A stretch of DNA of 8,973 nt from assembly GCA_017624795.1 (NCBI GenBank), contig JAGAMJ010000112.1, positions 1 through 8,973 of the forward strand. The letters are read 5' to 3'. The position numbers were made by a program, and so were the translations under genes. Of this stretch, positions 1 to 5,754 are shown piece after piece; position 1 is the first letter of the stretch; the number at the start of each line of letters is the position of its first letter. This DNA comes from Clostridia bacterium. Its GTDB lineage: Bacteria > Bacillota > Clostridia > Oscillospirales > CAG-272. The notes below the pieces were generated by a model, which was not told the origin of the DNA, searched no databases, and was given only the letters and a program-made list of their open reading frames with translations.

Positions 1-200
1 GGTTGCAGGGCATCCTTGCAGAAAAGCAGGTGCAGGTGCCTGCCGATGCGGTCGATATCATCGCAGAGGGACTTGTTGATGAGTTTACCGCCGAAGAGCT
101 GACCACGCTTTCCATCGAGGAACTGACCGATCGCATGATCGCGCGCTTTGGCAGCGTGGATAATATTGAGCAAGTGCTGGCGGCACAGCCCGCTGCATAA
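1..200 (+). CDS. C-terminal fragment of an unrecognised protein (5' end outside window)
   Basis: An open frame enters from the left edge (first full codon at base 3) and stops at TAA 198-200, giving 65 visible residues. I see no ribosome site or convincing start, so this is read as the tail of a longer gene. The visible part is soluble, acidic and probably helical, with a segment rich in Glu, Leu and Thr (EFTAEELTTLSIEELTDRM) and an Ala/Pro-rich end (AAQPAA). It has no membrane segment, Cys or recognisable catalytic motif, and I cannot assign a family. It is followed four bases later by a strong intrinsic terminator, which supports this being the true 3' end of a transcription unit. The coding assignment rests on the open frame, the codon use matching its neighbours and the terminator position. 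Confidence 0.6.
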   Translation, partial: LQGILAEKQVQVPADAVDIIAEGLVDEFTAEELTTLSIEELTDRMIARFGSVDNIEQVLAAQPAA

Positions 201-203
201 CAG

Positions 204-240
204 GCAAAAAGGAGCAGGTAACTGCTCCTTTTTGCTTTTT
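204..240 (+). terminator. Intrinsic terminator after the first partial gene
   Basis: A perfect 14-bp stem (204-217 with 222-235) with loop GTAA at 218-221. The core GGAGCAG/CTGCTCC is flanked by A5/T5 and followed by TTTTT at 236-240. Begins four bases after the upstream stop codon. Confidence 0.93.
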
Positions 241-252
241 GATCGAGAAGCG

Positions 253-295
253 CTCACCTGCGCGTTGCGGGGCTCATAGGATATAGAGAGGTGAG
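253..295 (+). promoter_or_regulatory. Possible ribosome-site-masking stem before the amidase gene
   Basis: CTCACCT at 253-259 is the exact reverse complement of AGGTGAG at 289-295, which contains the ribosome site of the amidase gene. Pairing would leave a 29-base loop and hide the site. It would matter only in transcripts that start upstream of 253. Seven base pairs can arise by chance, so this is a tentative call. Confidence 0.25.
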
Positions 296-298
296 AAT

Positions 299-865
299 AT
301 GCTTGCAACCAAGAGCTATGACCGCGAGCGCGCGGTCCTGTATGCCCGCAGATGGGCGCGTGCGCGCAATCCGCTGTTCTATAATTTTACGGGGATCGGC
401 GGGGATTGCACCAATTTCGTTTCCCAAAGCATTCTGGCGGGGAGCTGCGTGATGAATTTCACACCTGATTTTGGGTGGTATTACATTTCCGCGGAGAACC
501 GCGCCCCTGCCTTTACAGGGGTTGAATTCTTCTGGGATTTCTTCACGGGCGCGCCTGCCTTTGCCGCCGTCAACGGCGGCATCGGGCCCTTTGGCAGAGA
601 GGTGACGCGCGGGGAGGTCGAGATCGGGGACGTGGTACAGTTGGGGGATATGGCAGGGGATTTTTATCACACCTTGCTTGTCACCGAGCTGCGCGGGAAT
701 GAGATCCTCGTGTCTGCTCATTCCAATGACGTGTATAACCGTCCACTCTCGGCGTACGACGCGCCGCTTACCCGTTTTTTGCACATTGAGGGGGTCCGCT
801 TTGAAACAGATGAGGACGATTGCTTTGAGGGGTTGATCCAAGGGGAGTCGCTGCCGTCGATGTGA
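299..865 (+). CDS. Amidase-domain (Amidase_6-like) Cys/His hydrolase, 188 aa
   Basis: Resembles the putative amidase domain family Amidase_6 (PF12671), papain-fold Cys hydrolases; the substrate is unknown and could be a peptide or cell-wall amide. The sequence opens with the family's helix (YDRERAVLYARRWARARN, residues 7-24), then the nucleophile motif GIGGDCTNFVSQ with Cys37. GDVVQLG lies at 110-116. Candidate catalytic or auxiliary His are His124 (FYHTLLVT) and His141 (VSAHSNDVYNRPL, with Asn143/Asp144 nearby). The domain fills the whole protein and there is no signal peptide or membrane segment, so it is probably cytoplasmic or released by another route. The ATG at 299 follows AGAGGTGAG at a good distance. 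No clear promoter is visible in 241-298. The permease gene downstream has its own promoter. Confidence 0.82.
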   Translation: MLATKSYDRERAVLYARRWARARNPLFYNFTGIGGDCTNFVSQSILAGSCVMNFTPDFGWYYISAENRAPAFTGVEFFWDFFTGAPAFAAVNGGIGPFGREVTRGEVEIGDVVQLGDMAGDFYHTLLVTELRGNEILVSAHSNDVYNRPLSAYDAPLTRFLHIEGVRFETDEDDCFEGLIQGESLPSM

Positions 866-873
866 GCGTGGAT

Positions 874-904
874 TTTTGACAAAATTCGCGAATTTTTTTC
901 AAAA
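874..904. repeat. AT-rich inverted repeat centred on AAAATTCGCGAATTTT
   Basis: A perfect 16-bp palindrome at 881-896 is flanked by a second matching pair of arms, TTTTGA at 874-879 and TCAAAA at 899-904, separated from it by a 1/2-base asymmetric bulge. It lies just after the amidase stop and immediately upstream of the permease -35 box (909-914). It could be an operator or a weak terminator. The inner RNA stem is almost all A-U, so I favour a protein-binding site. Confidence 0.45.
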
Positions 905-908
905 GTAC

Positions 909-937
909 TTGTTTTTAGCGCACCGTTGTGTTATAGT
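909..937 (+). promoter_or_regulatory. Promoter of the permease gene
   Basis: TTGTTT (909-914), 17-base spacer, TATAGT (932-937) with a TG extension at 929-930. Predicted start of transcription is near 943-945, giving a leader of about 27 bases. The TTGACA at 876-881 has no matching -10 box at 16-18 bases. Confidence 0.7.
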
Positions 938-958
938 GAGAGAAGTTTTGTTGAACAC

Positions 959-962
959 GGAG
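959..962 (+). promoter_or_regulatory. Ribosome binding site deciding the permease start
   Basis: GGAG at 959-962 sits eight bases before ATG 971 but only two before the in-frame ATG at 965, so 971 is preferred. A more upstream TTG (926) would lie inside the promoter. Confidence 0.7.
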
Positions 963-970
963 TGATGGAT

Positions 971-2269
971 ATGACGGCGGTTGTCTGTATTTCTGTTTTG
1001 ACGGTGCTATCCACTATGGGGCTGGCACTTTTTGAGCATCGCTTGCATCCAAAGCACCTGTCGGTCAGGATCTATTGGACCGCACCGCTTTTGGGTGCCG
1101 CGATCCTTTTGATCGGCGGTTGGTTGCCCGCCCGTGAGGCGGTGTCGGGATTGCTTGCTGACAGTGCGGTGAATCCCATTCAGATCCTGGTGCTTTTCTT
1201 TTCCATGACGCTGATGTCGATATTCTTGGACGAGGCGGGCTTTTTTCGGTATCTGGCAAGCGCGGTGCTGCGCTTTGCGGGCAGCGACCAAAGAAAGCTG
1301 TTTGTGCTGCTGTATGCGGCGGTTTCATTCCTGACCGTTTTTACCTCCAACGACATCGTGGTCCTGACCTTTACTCCGTTCATCTGCTTCTTTGCAAAAA
1401 ACGCCGAAATCGACCCCGTTCCCTACCTTTTTGCCGAATTTGTGGCGGCGAATACGTGGAGTATGCTGTTCATCATCGGCAATCCCACCAACATCTATCT
1501 GGCGGCAGGGAACGGCATTGATTTTGCTTCGTATTTTCGCGTGATGGCGTTGCCCACGCTCTTTGGCGCCGTGACCTCGTTTGCGCTGCTTTGGGTACTG
1601 TTTCGAAAAAAGCTGAAAGCGCCTATGCGCGTCGTGGCGCGGGAGGCACGCCTCTCGGACAAGCCGACGGTCGGTGTCGCGGTAGCGGCGCTTGGCATCT
1701 GTATTCTTTTCTTGGTGCTTTCCTCTTATTTGAATTTGGAAATGTGGCTGATCGCGGCAGATGCCTGTGTGCTGCTCTTTCTTGTTGCGATCCCCGAGCT
1801 TTTGATCCGTCGTCGCGGCATTGGACTTGTGACGCAGAGCTTTCATCGTGCGCCCTATGACGTGGTACCCTTTGTGCTTTCGATGTTCATTTTGGTCATG
1901 GCGCTGGGTCGCGTGGGGGCGACGGCGGCGATGGGGCAATTCGTGCTTGGCGGCGCGTCGCTTTGGCGTAGTGGAATTTCCTCGTTCTTTGCCGCAAATC
2001 TACTGAACAATATCCCCATGAGCGTGCTGTATTCCACGGTCGTGACGGTGCAGGGCAGCGCCTCGCTCCCCGCCTTGTATGCGGCGGTGATCGGCTCTAA
2101 CGTCGGTGCCTTCTTCACCCCGTTGGGCGCGCTTGCGGGCATCGTATGGGTGTCACTGTTAAAGCAGCACAAGGTCAGCTTTTCCTTTGCACGGTTCGTG
2201 ATTTTCGGTGCCATCATCTCAATTCCGACGCTGCTTGCATCGCTTTTGGGGCTTGCCATCGTTATGTAA
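971..2269 (+). CDS. ArsB/NhaD-type ion transporter superfamily permease, 432 aa
   Basis: A polytopic inner-membrane secondary transporter of the ion-transporter superfamily (ArsB / CitMHS Pfam families). Closest by motif is the arsenite/sodium-proton branch: FTSNDIVVLTFTPF (124-137) and NTWSMLFIIGNPTN (161-174) in the first half, then NLLNNIPMSVL (343-353) and GSNVGAFFTPLGALAG (375-390) in the second. These paired Asn/Pro-rich re-entrant signatures mark the two inverted structural repeats. About ten to twelve hydrophobic segments span the protein, with a basic loop (FRKKLKAP, 211-218) in the middle. Length is normal for ArsB (about 430). No arsR, arsC, arsA or other resistance gene is nearby, so the substrate (arsenite, sodium or an organic acid) cannot be fixed from context. 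It has its own promoter and a terminator that starts at its stop codon. Confidence 0.87.
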   Translation: MTAVVCISVLTVLSTMGLALFEHRLHPKHLSVRIYWTAPLLGAAILLIGGWLPAREAVSGLLADSAVNPIQILVLFFSMTLMSIFLDEAGFFRYLASAVLRFAGSDQRKLFVLLYAAVSFLTVFTSNDIVVLTFTPFICFFAKNAEIDPVPYLFAEFVAANTWSMLFIIGNPTNIYLAAGNGIDFASYFRVMALPTLFGAVTSFALLWVLFRKKLKAPMRVVAREARLSDKPTVGVAVAALGICILFLVLSSYLNLEMWLIAADACVLLFLVAIPELLIRRRGIGLVTQSFHRAPYDVVPFVLSMFILVMALGRVGATAAMGQFVLGGASLWRSGISSFFAANLLNNIPMSVLYSTVVTVQGSASLPALYAAVIGSNVGAFFTPLGALAGIVWVSLLKQHKVSFSFARFVIFGAIISIPTLLASLLGLAIVM

Positions 2270-2307
2270 AAAGATCCCTTGACGGAATTTCCGTCAAGGG
2301 ATCTTTT
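2269..2307. terminator. Bidirectional terminator between convergent genes
   Basis: A perfect 17-bp stem (2269-2285 with 2291-2307) with a five-base loop (2286-2290). A-tracts on one side and T-tracts on the other let it work on both strands. It overlaps the last base of the permease stop codon and ends two bases from the stop of the minus-strand gene, so it fills nearly the whole 40-base gap. Confidence 0.93.
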
Positions 2308-2309
2308 GC

Positions 2310-2927
2310 TTATTCATACAGGACCTTCAAATAATGCTCGATCAGGTCGACACACCGCTCAAAGCCAAGCTGCTCGCTGTTCAGGCACAGATCGTAATTG
2401 CGCGCGTTGTCCCATTCCTGCCCCGTATAGTAGCGATAGTAGGTCGAACGGGCACGGTCGATGCGTTCGATCTGCCGTTCCGCCTCACGGGGCGAGAGAT
2501 TGTAAAGATCGGCAACCGTCTGCACACAGCGCTCCTTGGAGGCGTAAATGAAGACGCGAAGCACGTTCGTTTCTTCCCGCAAGACGTAGTCGGCGCAGCG
2601 CCCCACGATCACGCAACTTCCCTTGGCGTGCAGCGCCTTGATCACCTTTGCCTGATAGTTGAACAGATTGTCGTCGGAGGTGAACTCACCGCTGTCGGGC
2701 GGAATGATCTTATCGCCGAAGTTGCGGTCGTATTTGCCGAATAACGTGGCTTTTTTGTGCTCGTCGGCTTTGCCGAAAAGCTCGATGTTGATGCCGCTTT
2801 CCTCCGATGCCAGCTTGATCAGATCCTGGTCATACCATTCGATGCCAAGCCGTTTTGCCAGCATTTTGCCGATGGTGCGTCCGCCGCTGCCAAAGCCGCG
2901 CGCAATGGTGACGGTAAAGTTTTTCAT
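2310..2927 (-). CDS. Cytidylate kinase-like protein (Cytidylate_kin2 family), 205 aa
   Basis: A P-loop nucleoside-monophosphate-kinase-fold protein of the cytidylate kinase-like family (PF13189). The nucleotide-binding loop is IARGFGSGGRTIGKML (8-23), a variant of the family's GSGG-R signature. Next come WYDQDLI (31-37), a family-typical core strand CVIVGRCADYVL (105-116), and the C-terminal signature RIDRARSTYYRYYTG then NYDLCLNS (155-184), holding Arg residues expected to contact phosphates. Whole length matches the family. These proteins are distinct from canonical Cmk and their true substrate is mostly unproven, so CMP kinase activity is an inference. It is the second gene of the galT operon: its AGGAGG ribosome site is contiguous with the galT stop codon, 7 bases from ATG. 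No galactose role is known to me for this family. Confidence 0.9.
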   Translation of the reverse strand: MKNFTVTIARGFGSGGRTIGKMLAKRLGIEWYDQDLIKLASEESGINIELFGKADEHKKATLFGKYDRNFGDKIIPPDSGEFTSDDNLFNYQAKVIKALHAKGSCVIVGRCADYVLREETNVLRVFIYASKERCVQTVADLYNLSPREAERQIERIDRARSTYYRYYTGQEWDNARNYDLCLNSEQLGFERCVDLIEHYLKVLYE

Positions 2928-2934
2928 ACGAAAC

Positions 2935-2942
2935 CCTCCTTA
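2935..2942 (-). promoter_or_regulatory. Ribosome binding site merged with the galT stop codon
   Basis: On the minus strand the galT stop TAA (2942-2940) runs directly into AGGAGG (2940-2935), seven bases from the next ATG at 2927. This arrangement suits translational coupling or reinitiation between galT and the downstream gene. Confidence 0.85.
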
Positions 2943-4448
2943 TTTTGATGCGTTGACTGCTTGGATAAAGCGCAAGAACGCGGCGCGTCCCGCCGCATCT
3001 CGCTTGTAAACACCTGCGTCGGTGAGGACCCGCACAAAGGTAGCGCCGATCTCTTTTTCGATGATTTCACGCACCGTTTGTGGGGTAAAGGTGTAATTTT
3101 TTTCAAAGGACTTGAACCATTTCCAATGCTTTGCGATGCGCTCGTCATCGGAAAAGTCGCGACCTGAAAGGATCGCGTCGCACAGCGCGGCGATCTCGTC
3201 TTTGAGGCGCGCGGGCAGCACCGCAAGCCCCATGACCTCGATCAGACCGATGTTTTCCTTTTTGATGTTGTGAAGCTCGGCGTGAGGGTGATAAACGCCC
3301 AAGGGGTGCTCGTCTGTGGTAATATTGTTACGCAGCACCAGATCCAGCTCGAACGCGCCATCGCGCATACGGGCGATGGGGGTGATGGTATTGTGCGGTT
3401 CGCCGTTTGTTTGGGCAAGGATAAACGCGTCTTGATCGGTATAGCCACGCCACGCGGCAAGGATCCTGTCGGCAAGCTCAACCAAGCGGGCCTTGTCCGT
3501 GCCCGAAATGCGAATGACCGACATGGGCCAGCGCACGATCCCCGCCCTGACGTCTTCAAAGCCCTTGAAGCAGAGCTCCTGCTCGACGGGCGCCTTTTCC
3601 ATAGCGAATGTATAGCGGCCGCCCTGCATATGATCGTGAGAGAGGATCGAGCCGCCCACGATGGGAAGATCGGCGTTGGAGCCGAGGAAATAGTGGGGAA
3701 AAAGCTCGACGAAATCCAAGAGCTTTACAAAGGAGGAACGGTCGATCTTCATGGGTGTGTGTGCAGCCGACAGCGCGATACAGTGCTCGTTATAGTACAC
3801 GTATGGGGAGTATTGCAAGAACCAATCCTGCCCTGCCATCGTCATGGGAATCTGTCGCAGCGTGCCGCGCGCGGGGGTGGCAAGGGTGCCTGCAAATCCT
3901 TCGTTGTCGTGGCAAAGCAGGCACTTGGGATAGCTGCGCGGGGGCAGCAGCTTTGCGGCTGCGATCGCCTTGGGATCCTTTTCGGGCTTGGAAAGATTGA
4001 CGGTGATATCAATGTCACCGTACTCGCTTTCGTATACCCATTTCAGGTCTTTTTTGACACGATAAGCGCGAATGTAATCACTGTTGCGGGCGAGATCGTA
4101 AAAGTAATCGGTCGCCTTTTCGGGGGAGTCTTGATAGCGCTTGTAAAATTCGGCGATGACCTGGGAGGGGCGAGGCGTGAGAAGCGTCATGAGCGAGGTG
4201 TCAAACAGATCCCGATAGACCACCGAATCGCTTTCGATCAACCCATTCGCGACGGCGTAGTCGCAAAGATCGGCAAGGATCGCTTCCAAGGGGCGCTCGG
4301 CGGGAATTTCTTCCCCGTCGCGGTAATCCGACAGCCCAAGCGCTTCCAGCAAGCGGTTGGTGGCGTAGGTGCGGTCGCTTTCCTCAATGAGGTGATGGGC
4401 GACGGCGTAGTTTACAAGCTCTTTTATATTAACACAGATATGCGGCAT
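2940..4448 (-). CDS. galT: UDP-glucose--hexose-1-phosphate uridylyltransferase, class II GalT
   Basis: Exchanges UMP between UDP-glucose and galactose-1-phosphate in the Leloir pathway (UDP-glucose + Gal-1-P to UDP-galactose + Glc-1-P), in the cytoplasm. The length of 502 residues is that of the Firmicutes class II enzyme, clearly longer than the E. coli type. From ATG 4448: an N-terminal helical region beginning MPHICVNIKELVNYAV, a Cys pair in KCLLCHDNEG (about 175-184), VYYNEHCIALS (about 217-227), and the active-site HxH in GGSILSHDHMQGG with His271 and His273, of which the second is the expected uridylylated nucleophile by family knowledge. An upstream in-frame TTG (4463) is less likely because it has no good ribosome site; the ATG follows a GAGAGAG stretch, itself weak. 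First gene of a two-gene operon with a consensus-strength promoter under a palindrome. Confidence 0.95.
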   Translation of the reverse strand: MPHICVNIKELVNYAVAHHLIEESDRTYATNRLLEALGLSDYRDGEEIPAERPLEAILADLCDYAVANGLIESDSVVYRDLFDTSLMTLLTPRPSQVIAEFYKRYQDSPEKATDYFYDLARNSDYIRAYRVKKDLKWVYESEYGDIDITVNLSKPEKDPKAIAAAKLLPPRSYPKCLLCHDNEGFAGTLATPARGTLRQIPMTMAGQDWFLQYSPYVYYNEHCIALSAAHTPMKIDRSSFVKLLDFVELFPHYFLGSNADLPIVGGSILSHDHMQGGRYTFAMEKAPVEQELCFKGFEDVRAGIVRWPMSVIRISGTDKARLVELADRILAAWRGYTDQDAFILAQTNGEPHNTITPIARMRDGAFELDLVLRNNITTDEHPLGVYHPHAELHNIKKENIGLIEVMGLAVLPARLKDEIAALCDAILSGRDFSDDERIAKHWKWFKSFEKNYTFTPQTVREIIEKEIGATFVRVLTDAGVYKRDAAGRAAFLRFIQAVNASK

Positions 4449-4470
4449 AGCTCTCTCTCTCAAGTTATTC

Positions 4471-4489
4471 TAATGTTATTATAACATTA
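4471..4489. promoter_or_regulatory. Probable operator overlapping the galT -10 box
   Basis: TAATGTTATTATAACATTA is a perfect palindrome with two 9-base arms around one central base. It contains the whole galT -10 box (4478-4483) and the expected transcription start. A repressor bound here would block galT. The 9-1-9 layout is known from several dimeric regulators, and I cannot name the family. Confidence 0.65.
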
Positions 4490-4506
4490 TCTTTTGGCTT
4501 TGTCAA
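4478..4506 (-). promoter_or_regulatory. Consensus promoter of the galT operon
   Basis: On the minus strand: TTGACA (4506-4501), exactly 17 bases, TATAAT (4483-4478), with a TG extension. Both hexamers match the sigma-A consensus exactly. A second TTGACAA copy lies just upstream (4514-4508). The leader to ATG 4448 is only about 20 bases. Confidence 0.9.
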
Positions 4507-4553
4507 CTTGTCAAATGCTGCAAGATCGGGGTTTTATGAGATGAAAAAAGTAC

Positions 4554-4582
4554 TTGAAAAAAAGTGAAAGGTGTGCTATACT
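4554..4582 (+). promoter_or_regulatory. Promoter of the nucleotidyltransferase gene
   Basis: TTGAAA (4554-4559), 17-base spacer, TATACT (4577-4582) with a TG extension at 4574-4575. The sequence AAAAGTACTTG across the -35 box (4546-4556) also occurs at the permease promoter at the same distance from its -10 box. Leader of about 70 bases follows. Confidence 0.75.
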
Positions 4583-4608
4583 TATAATAGTTCAATCGTA
4601 CTTGTTAG

Positions 4609-4625
4609 TTTGATGTATGATCAAA
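4609..4625 (+). repeat. Small inverted repeat in the nucleotidyltransferase leader
   Basis: TTTGAT (4609-4614) and ATCAAA (4620-4625) form a perfect 6-bp stem around GTATG, between the promoter and ribosome site (AAAGGAG, 4648-4654). It is short and AT-rich and may be incidental or a minor operator. Confidence 0.3.
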
Positions 4626-4660
4626 TGCATCGAGCTTGTTTTAATTGAAAGGAGAATCTT

Positions 4661-5572
4661 ATGAAAACAAGTCTTGTTGTGATGGCGGCGGGGATCGGTT
4701 CGCGCTTTGGCGGCGGTATCAAGCAGCTGGAGCCCGTCGGGCCGAACGGAGAGATCATTATCGATTACTCGATACACGATGCCTTGGAGGCGGGATTTGA
4801 TCGGGTGGTATTTATCATTCGGCGTGATCTGGAAGCGGATTTTCGCGCGATCATCGGCAACCGCATTGAAAAGATTTGTCCCGTTTCTTACGTTTTTCAG
4901 GAGAAGGACGATCTGCCGCAGGGCTTCACTTGCCCCGCGGAGCGCAAAAAGCCCTGGGGCACAGGGCAGGCGGTGCTTGCCTGCCGCGGCGTGGTCAAGG
5001 AGCCATTCCTTGTGATCAATGCCGATGATTATTACGGCAAGGAGGGCTTTCGCATCGCCCACGACTTTTTGGTGCAAAACGGCGGCAAACGGGGTGAGTT
5101 TTGTATGCCCGGCTTCATTTTGCAGAACACGTTAAGCGACAACGGCGGCGTTTCGCGCGGCGTGTGCCACGTGGACGCCGACGGATATCTGATAAGCGTT
5201 ACGGAAACGCACGGCTTGGTGCGCGACGGTGTGGGCGCAGCGGTCGAACGGGACGGCATGCGTGTTCCGATCGATCCGAATTCCATCGTTTCGATGAATA
5301 TGTGGGCGCTCACCCCCGATCTGATCGATGCGCTGTACGAGGGCTTCCCCAAATTTCTTTCCTCGCTGCACAAGGACGATCTCAAAGCAGAATATCTGCT
5401 GCCCGCCATCATTGACGGCATGGTGAGCGACGGTAGAGCAAGGGTGAGGGTGATCCCCACAAGCGACCGTTGGTTCGGCGTGACCTACCGCGAGGATAAG
5501 GAGGCGGTCGTCAGCGCCTTCAAGGACCTGTATGATGCGGGTGTTTACAGCACTGATCTTTATTCCAAATAA
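4661..5572 (+). CDS. Sugar-1-phosphate nucleotidyltransferase (NTP_transferase family), 303 aa
   Basis: A GT-A-fold nucleotidyltransferase, expected to join a sugar-1-phosphate to an NTP and release pyrophosphate. The nucleotide loop is MAAGIGSRFGGGIKQLEPVG (8-27), with Gly, Arg15 and Lys21 as the usual phosphate and metal-binding signature. Then come KPWGTGQAVL (97-106), the metal-binding NADDYYG (120-126), KAEYLLP (242-248) and a C-terminal WFGVTYREDK (271-280). The loop is shorter than in GalU, where a long LPATK-type insert lies between Arg and Lys, so this belongs to a separate subgroup whose sugar is not fixed by sequence alone. Divergence from galT suggests a UDP-hexose product such as UDP-glucose, the co-substrate of GalT; this is inference. 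ATG 4661 follows AAAGGAG by six bases. It ends in its own terminator. Confidence 0.88.
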   Translation: MKTSLVVMAAGIGSRFGGGIKQLEPVGPNGEIIIDYSIHDALEAGFDRVVFIIRRDLEADFRAIIGNRIEKICPVSYVFQEKDDLPQGFTCPAERKKPWGTGQAVLACRGVVKEPFLVINADDYYGKEGFRIAHDFLVQNGGKRGEFCMPGFILQNTLSDNGGVSRGVCHVDADGYLISVTETHGLVRDGVGAAVERDGMRVPIDPNSIVSMNMWALTPDLIDALYEGFPKFLSSLHKDDLKAEYLLPAIIDGMVSDGRARVRVIPTSDRWFGVTYREDKEAVVSAFKDLYDAGVYSTDLYSK

Positions 5573-5574
5573 CA

Positions 5575-5620
5575 AAAAAGTGACTGCTTCTGTGTTTGCA
5601 ACAAGGGGCAGTCACTTTTT
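5575..5620 (+). terminator. Intrinsic terminator after the nucleotidyltransferase gene
   Basis: A perfect 13-bp stem (5575-5587, AAAAAGTGACTGC, with 5608-5620) closed by an unusually large 20-base loop, ending in TTTTT. It begins two bases after the stop codon. The A-tract on the 5' arm could allow weak activity on the other strand. Confidence 0.88.
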
Positions 5621-5639
5621 GGTATTTTCTAAATGTTTC

Positions 5640-5668
5640 TTGACAAAATTCCCTATATATGTTAATAT
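5640..5668 (+). promoter_or_regulatory. Promoter of the hflK/hflC-like operon
   Basis: TTGACA (5640-5645), 17-base spacer, TAATAT (5663-5668) with a TG extension at 5660-5661. The predicted start is near 5675, leaving a leader of about 80 bases that contains a GC hairpin. Confidence 0.82.
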
Positions 5669-5716
5669 AAAATGTAATCCTATATGTTTGATGTGTAAGA
5701 ATTTTACGGTATGTAA

Positions 5717-5732
5717 CGGCGCGCGAGCGCCG
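5717..5732 (+). promoter_or_regulatory. GNRA-capped hairpin in the hflK-like leader
   Basis: CGGCGC (5717-5722), loop GCGA, GCGCCG (5727-5732): a 6-bp all-GC stem with a stable tetraloop in an otherwise AT-rich leader, followed by ATTTT. It lies about ten bases before the AGAGGAG ribosome site (5743-5749). GCGCGAG recurs at 5738-5744, offering an alternative partner-free copy of the loop strand. It may act as a stabiliser or weak attenuator; the T run is too short for a confident terminator. Confidence 0.5.
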
Positions 5733-5754
5733 ATTTTGCGCGAGAGGAGAAGTT

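Noticed and set aside
254..841. Minus-strand open frame opposite the amidase-domain gene
   Set aside because: No recognisable domain; the plus strand has intact catalytic motifs and a good ribosome site.
876..881. TTGACA as the -35 box of a separate permease promoter
   Set aside because: No acceptable -10 box at 16-18 bases; the later TTGTTT/TATAGT pair fits better.
1325..1939. Minus-strand open frame opposite the permease
   Set aside because: Arg/His/Gln-rich translation typical of the reverse of a hydrophobic membrane protein gene.
4449..4463. Upstream TTG start for galT, adding five residues
   Set aside because: No ribosome site precedes it, and the internal ATG begins a family-like N-terminus.
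3270..4484. Long plus-strand open frame (404 codons) opposite galT
   Set aside because: It is the shadow of a well-recognised galT; its translation shows no family motif, and it lacks a promoter and a ribosome site.
4583..4588. Perfect TATAAT as the -10 box for the nucleotidyltransferase
   Set aside because: There is no -35-like hexamer at 16-18 bases upstream; TATACT at 4577-4582 has both a -35 box and a TG extension.
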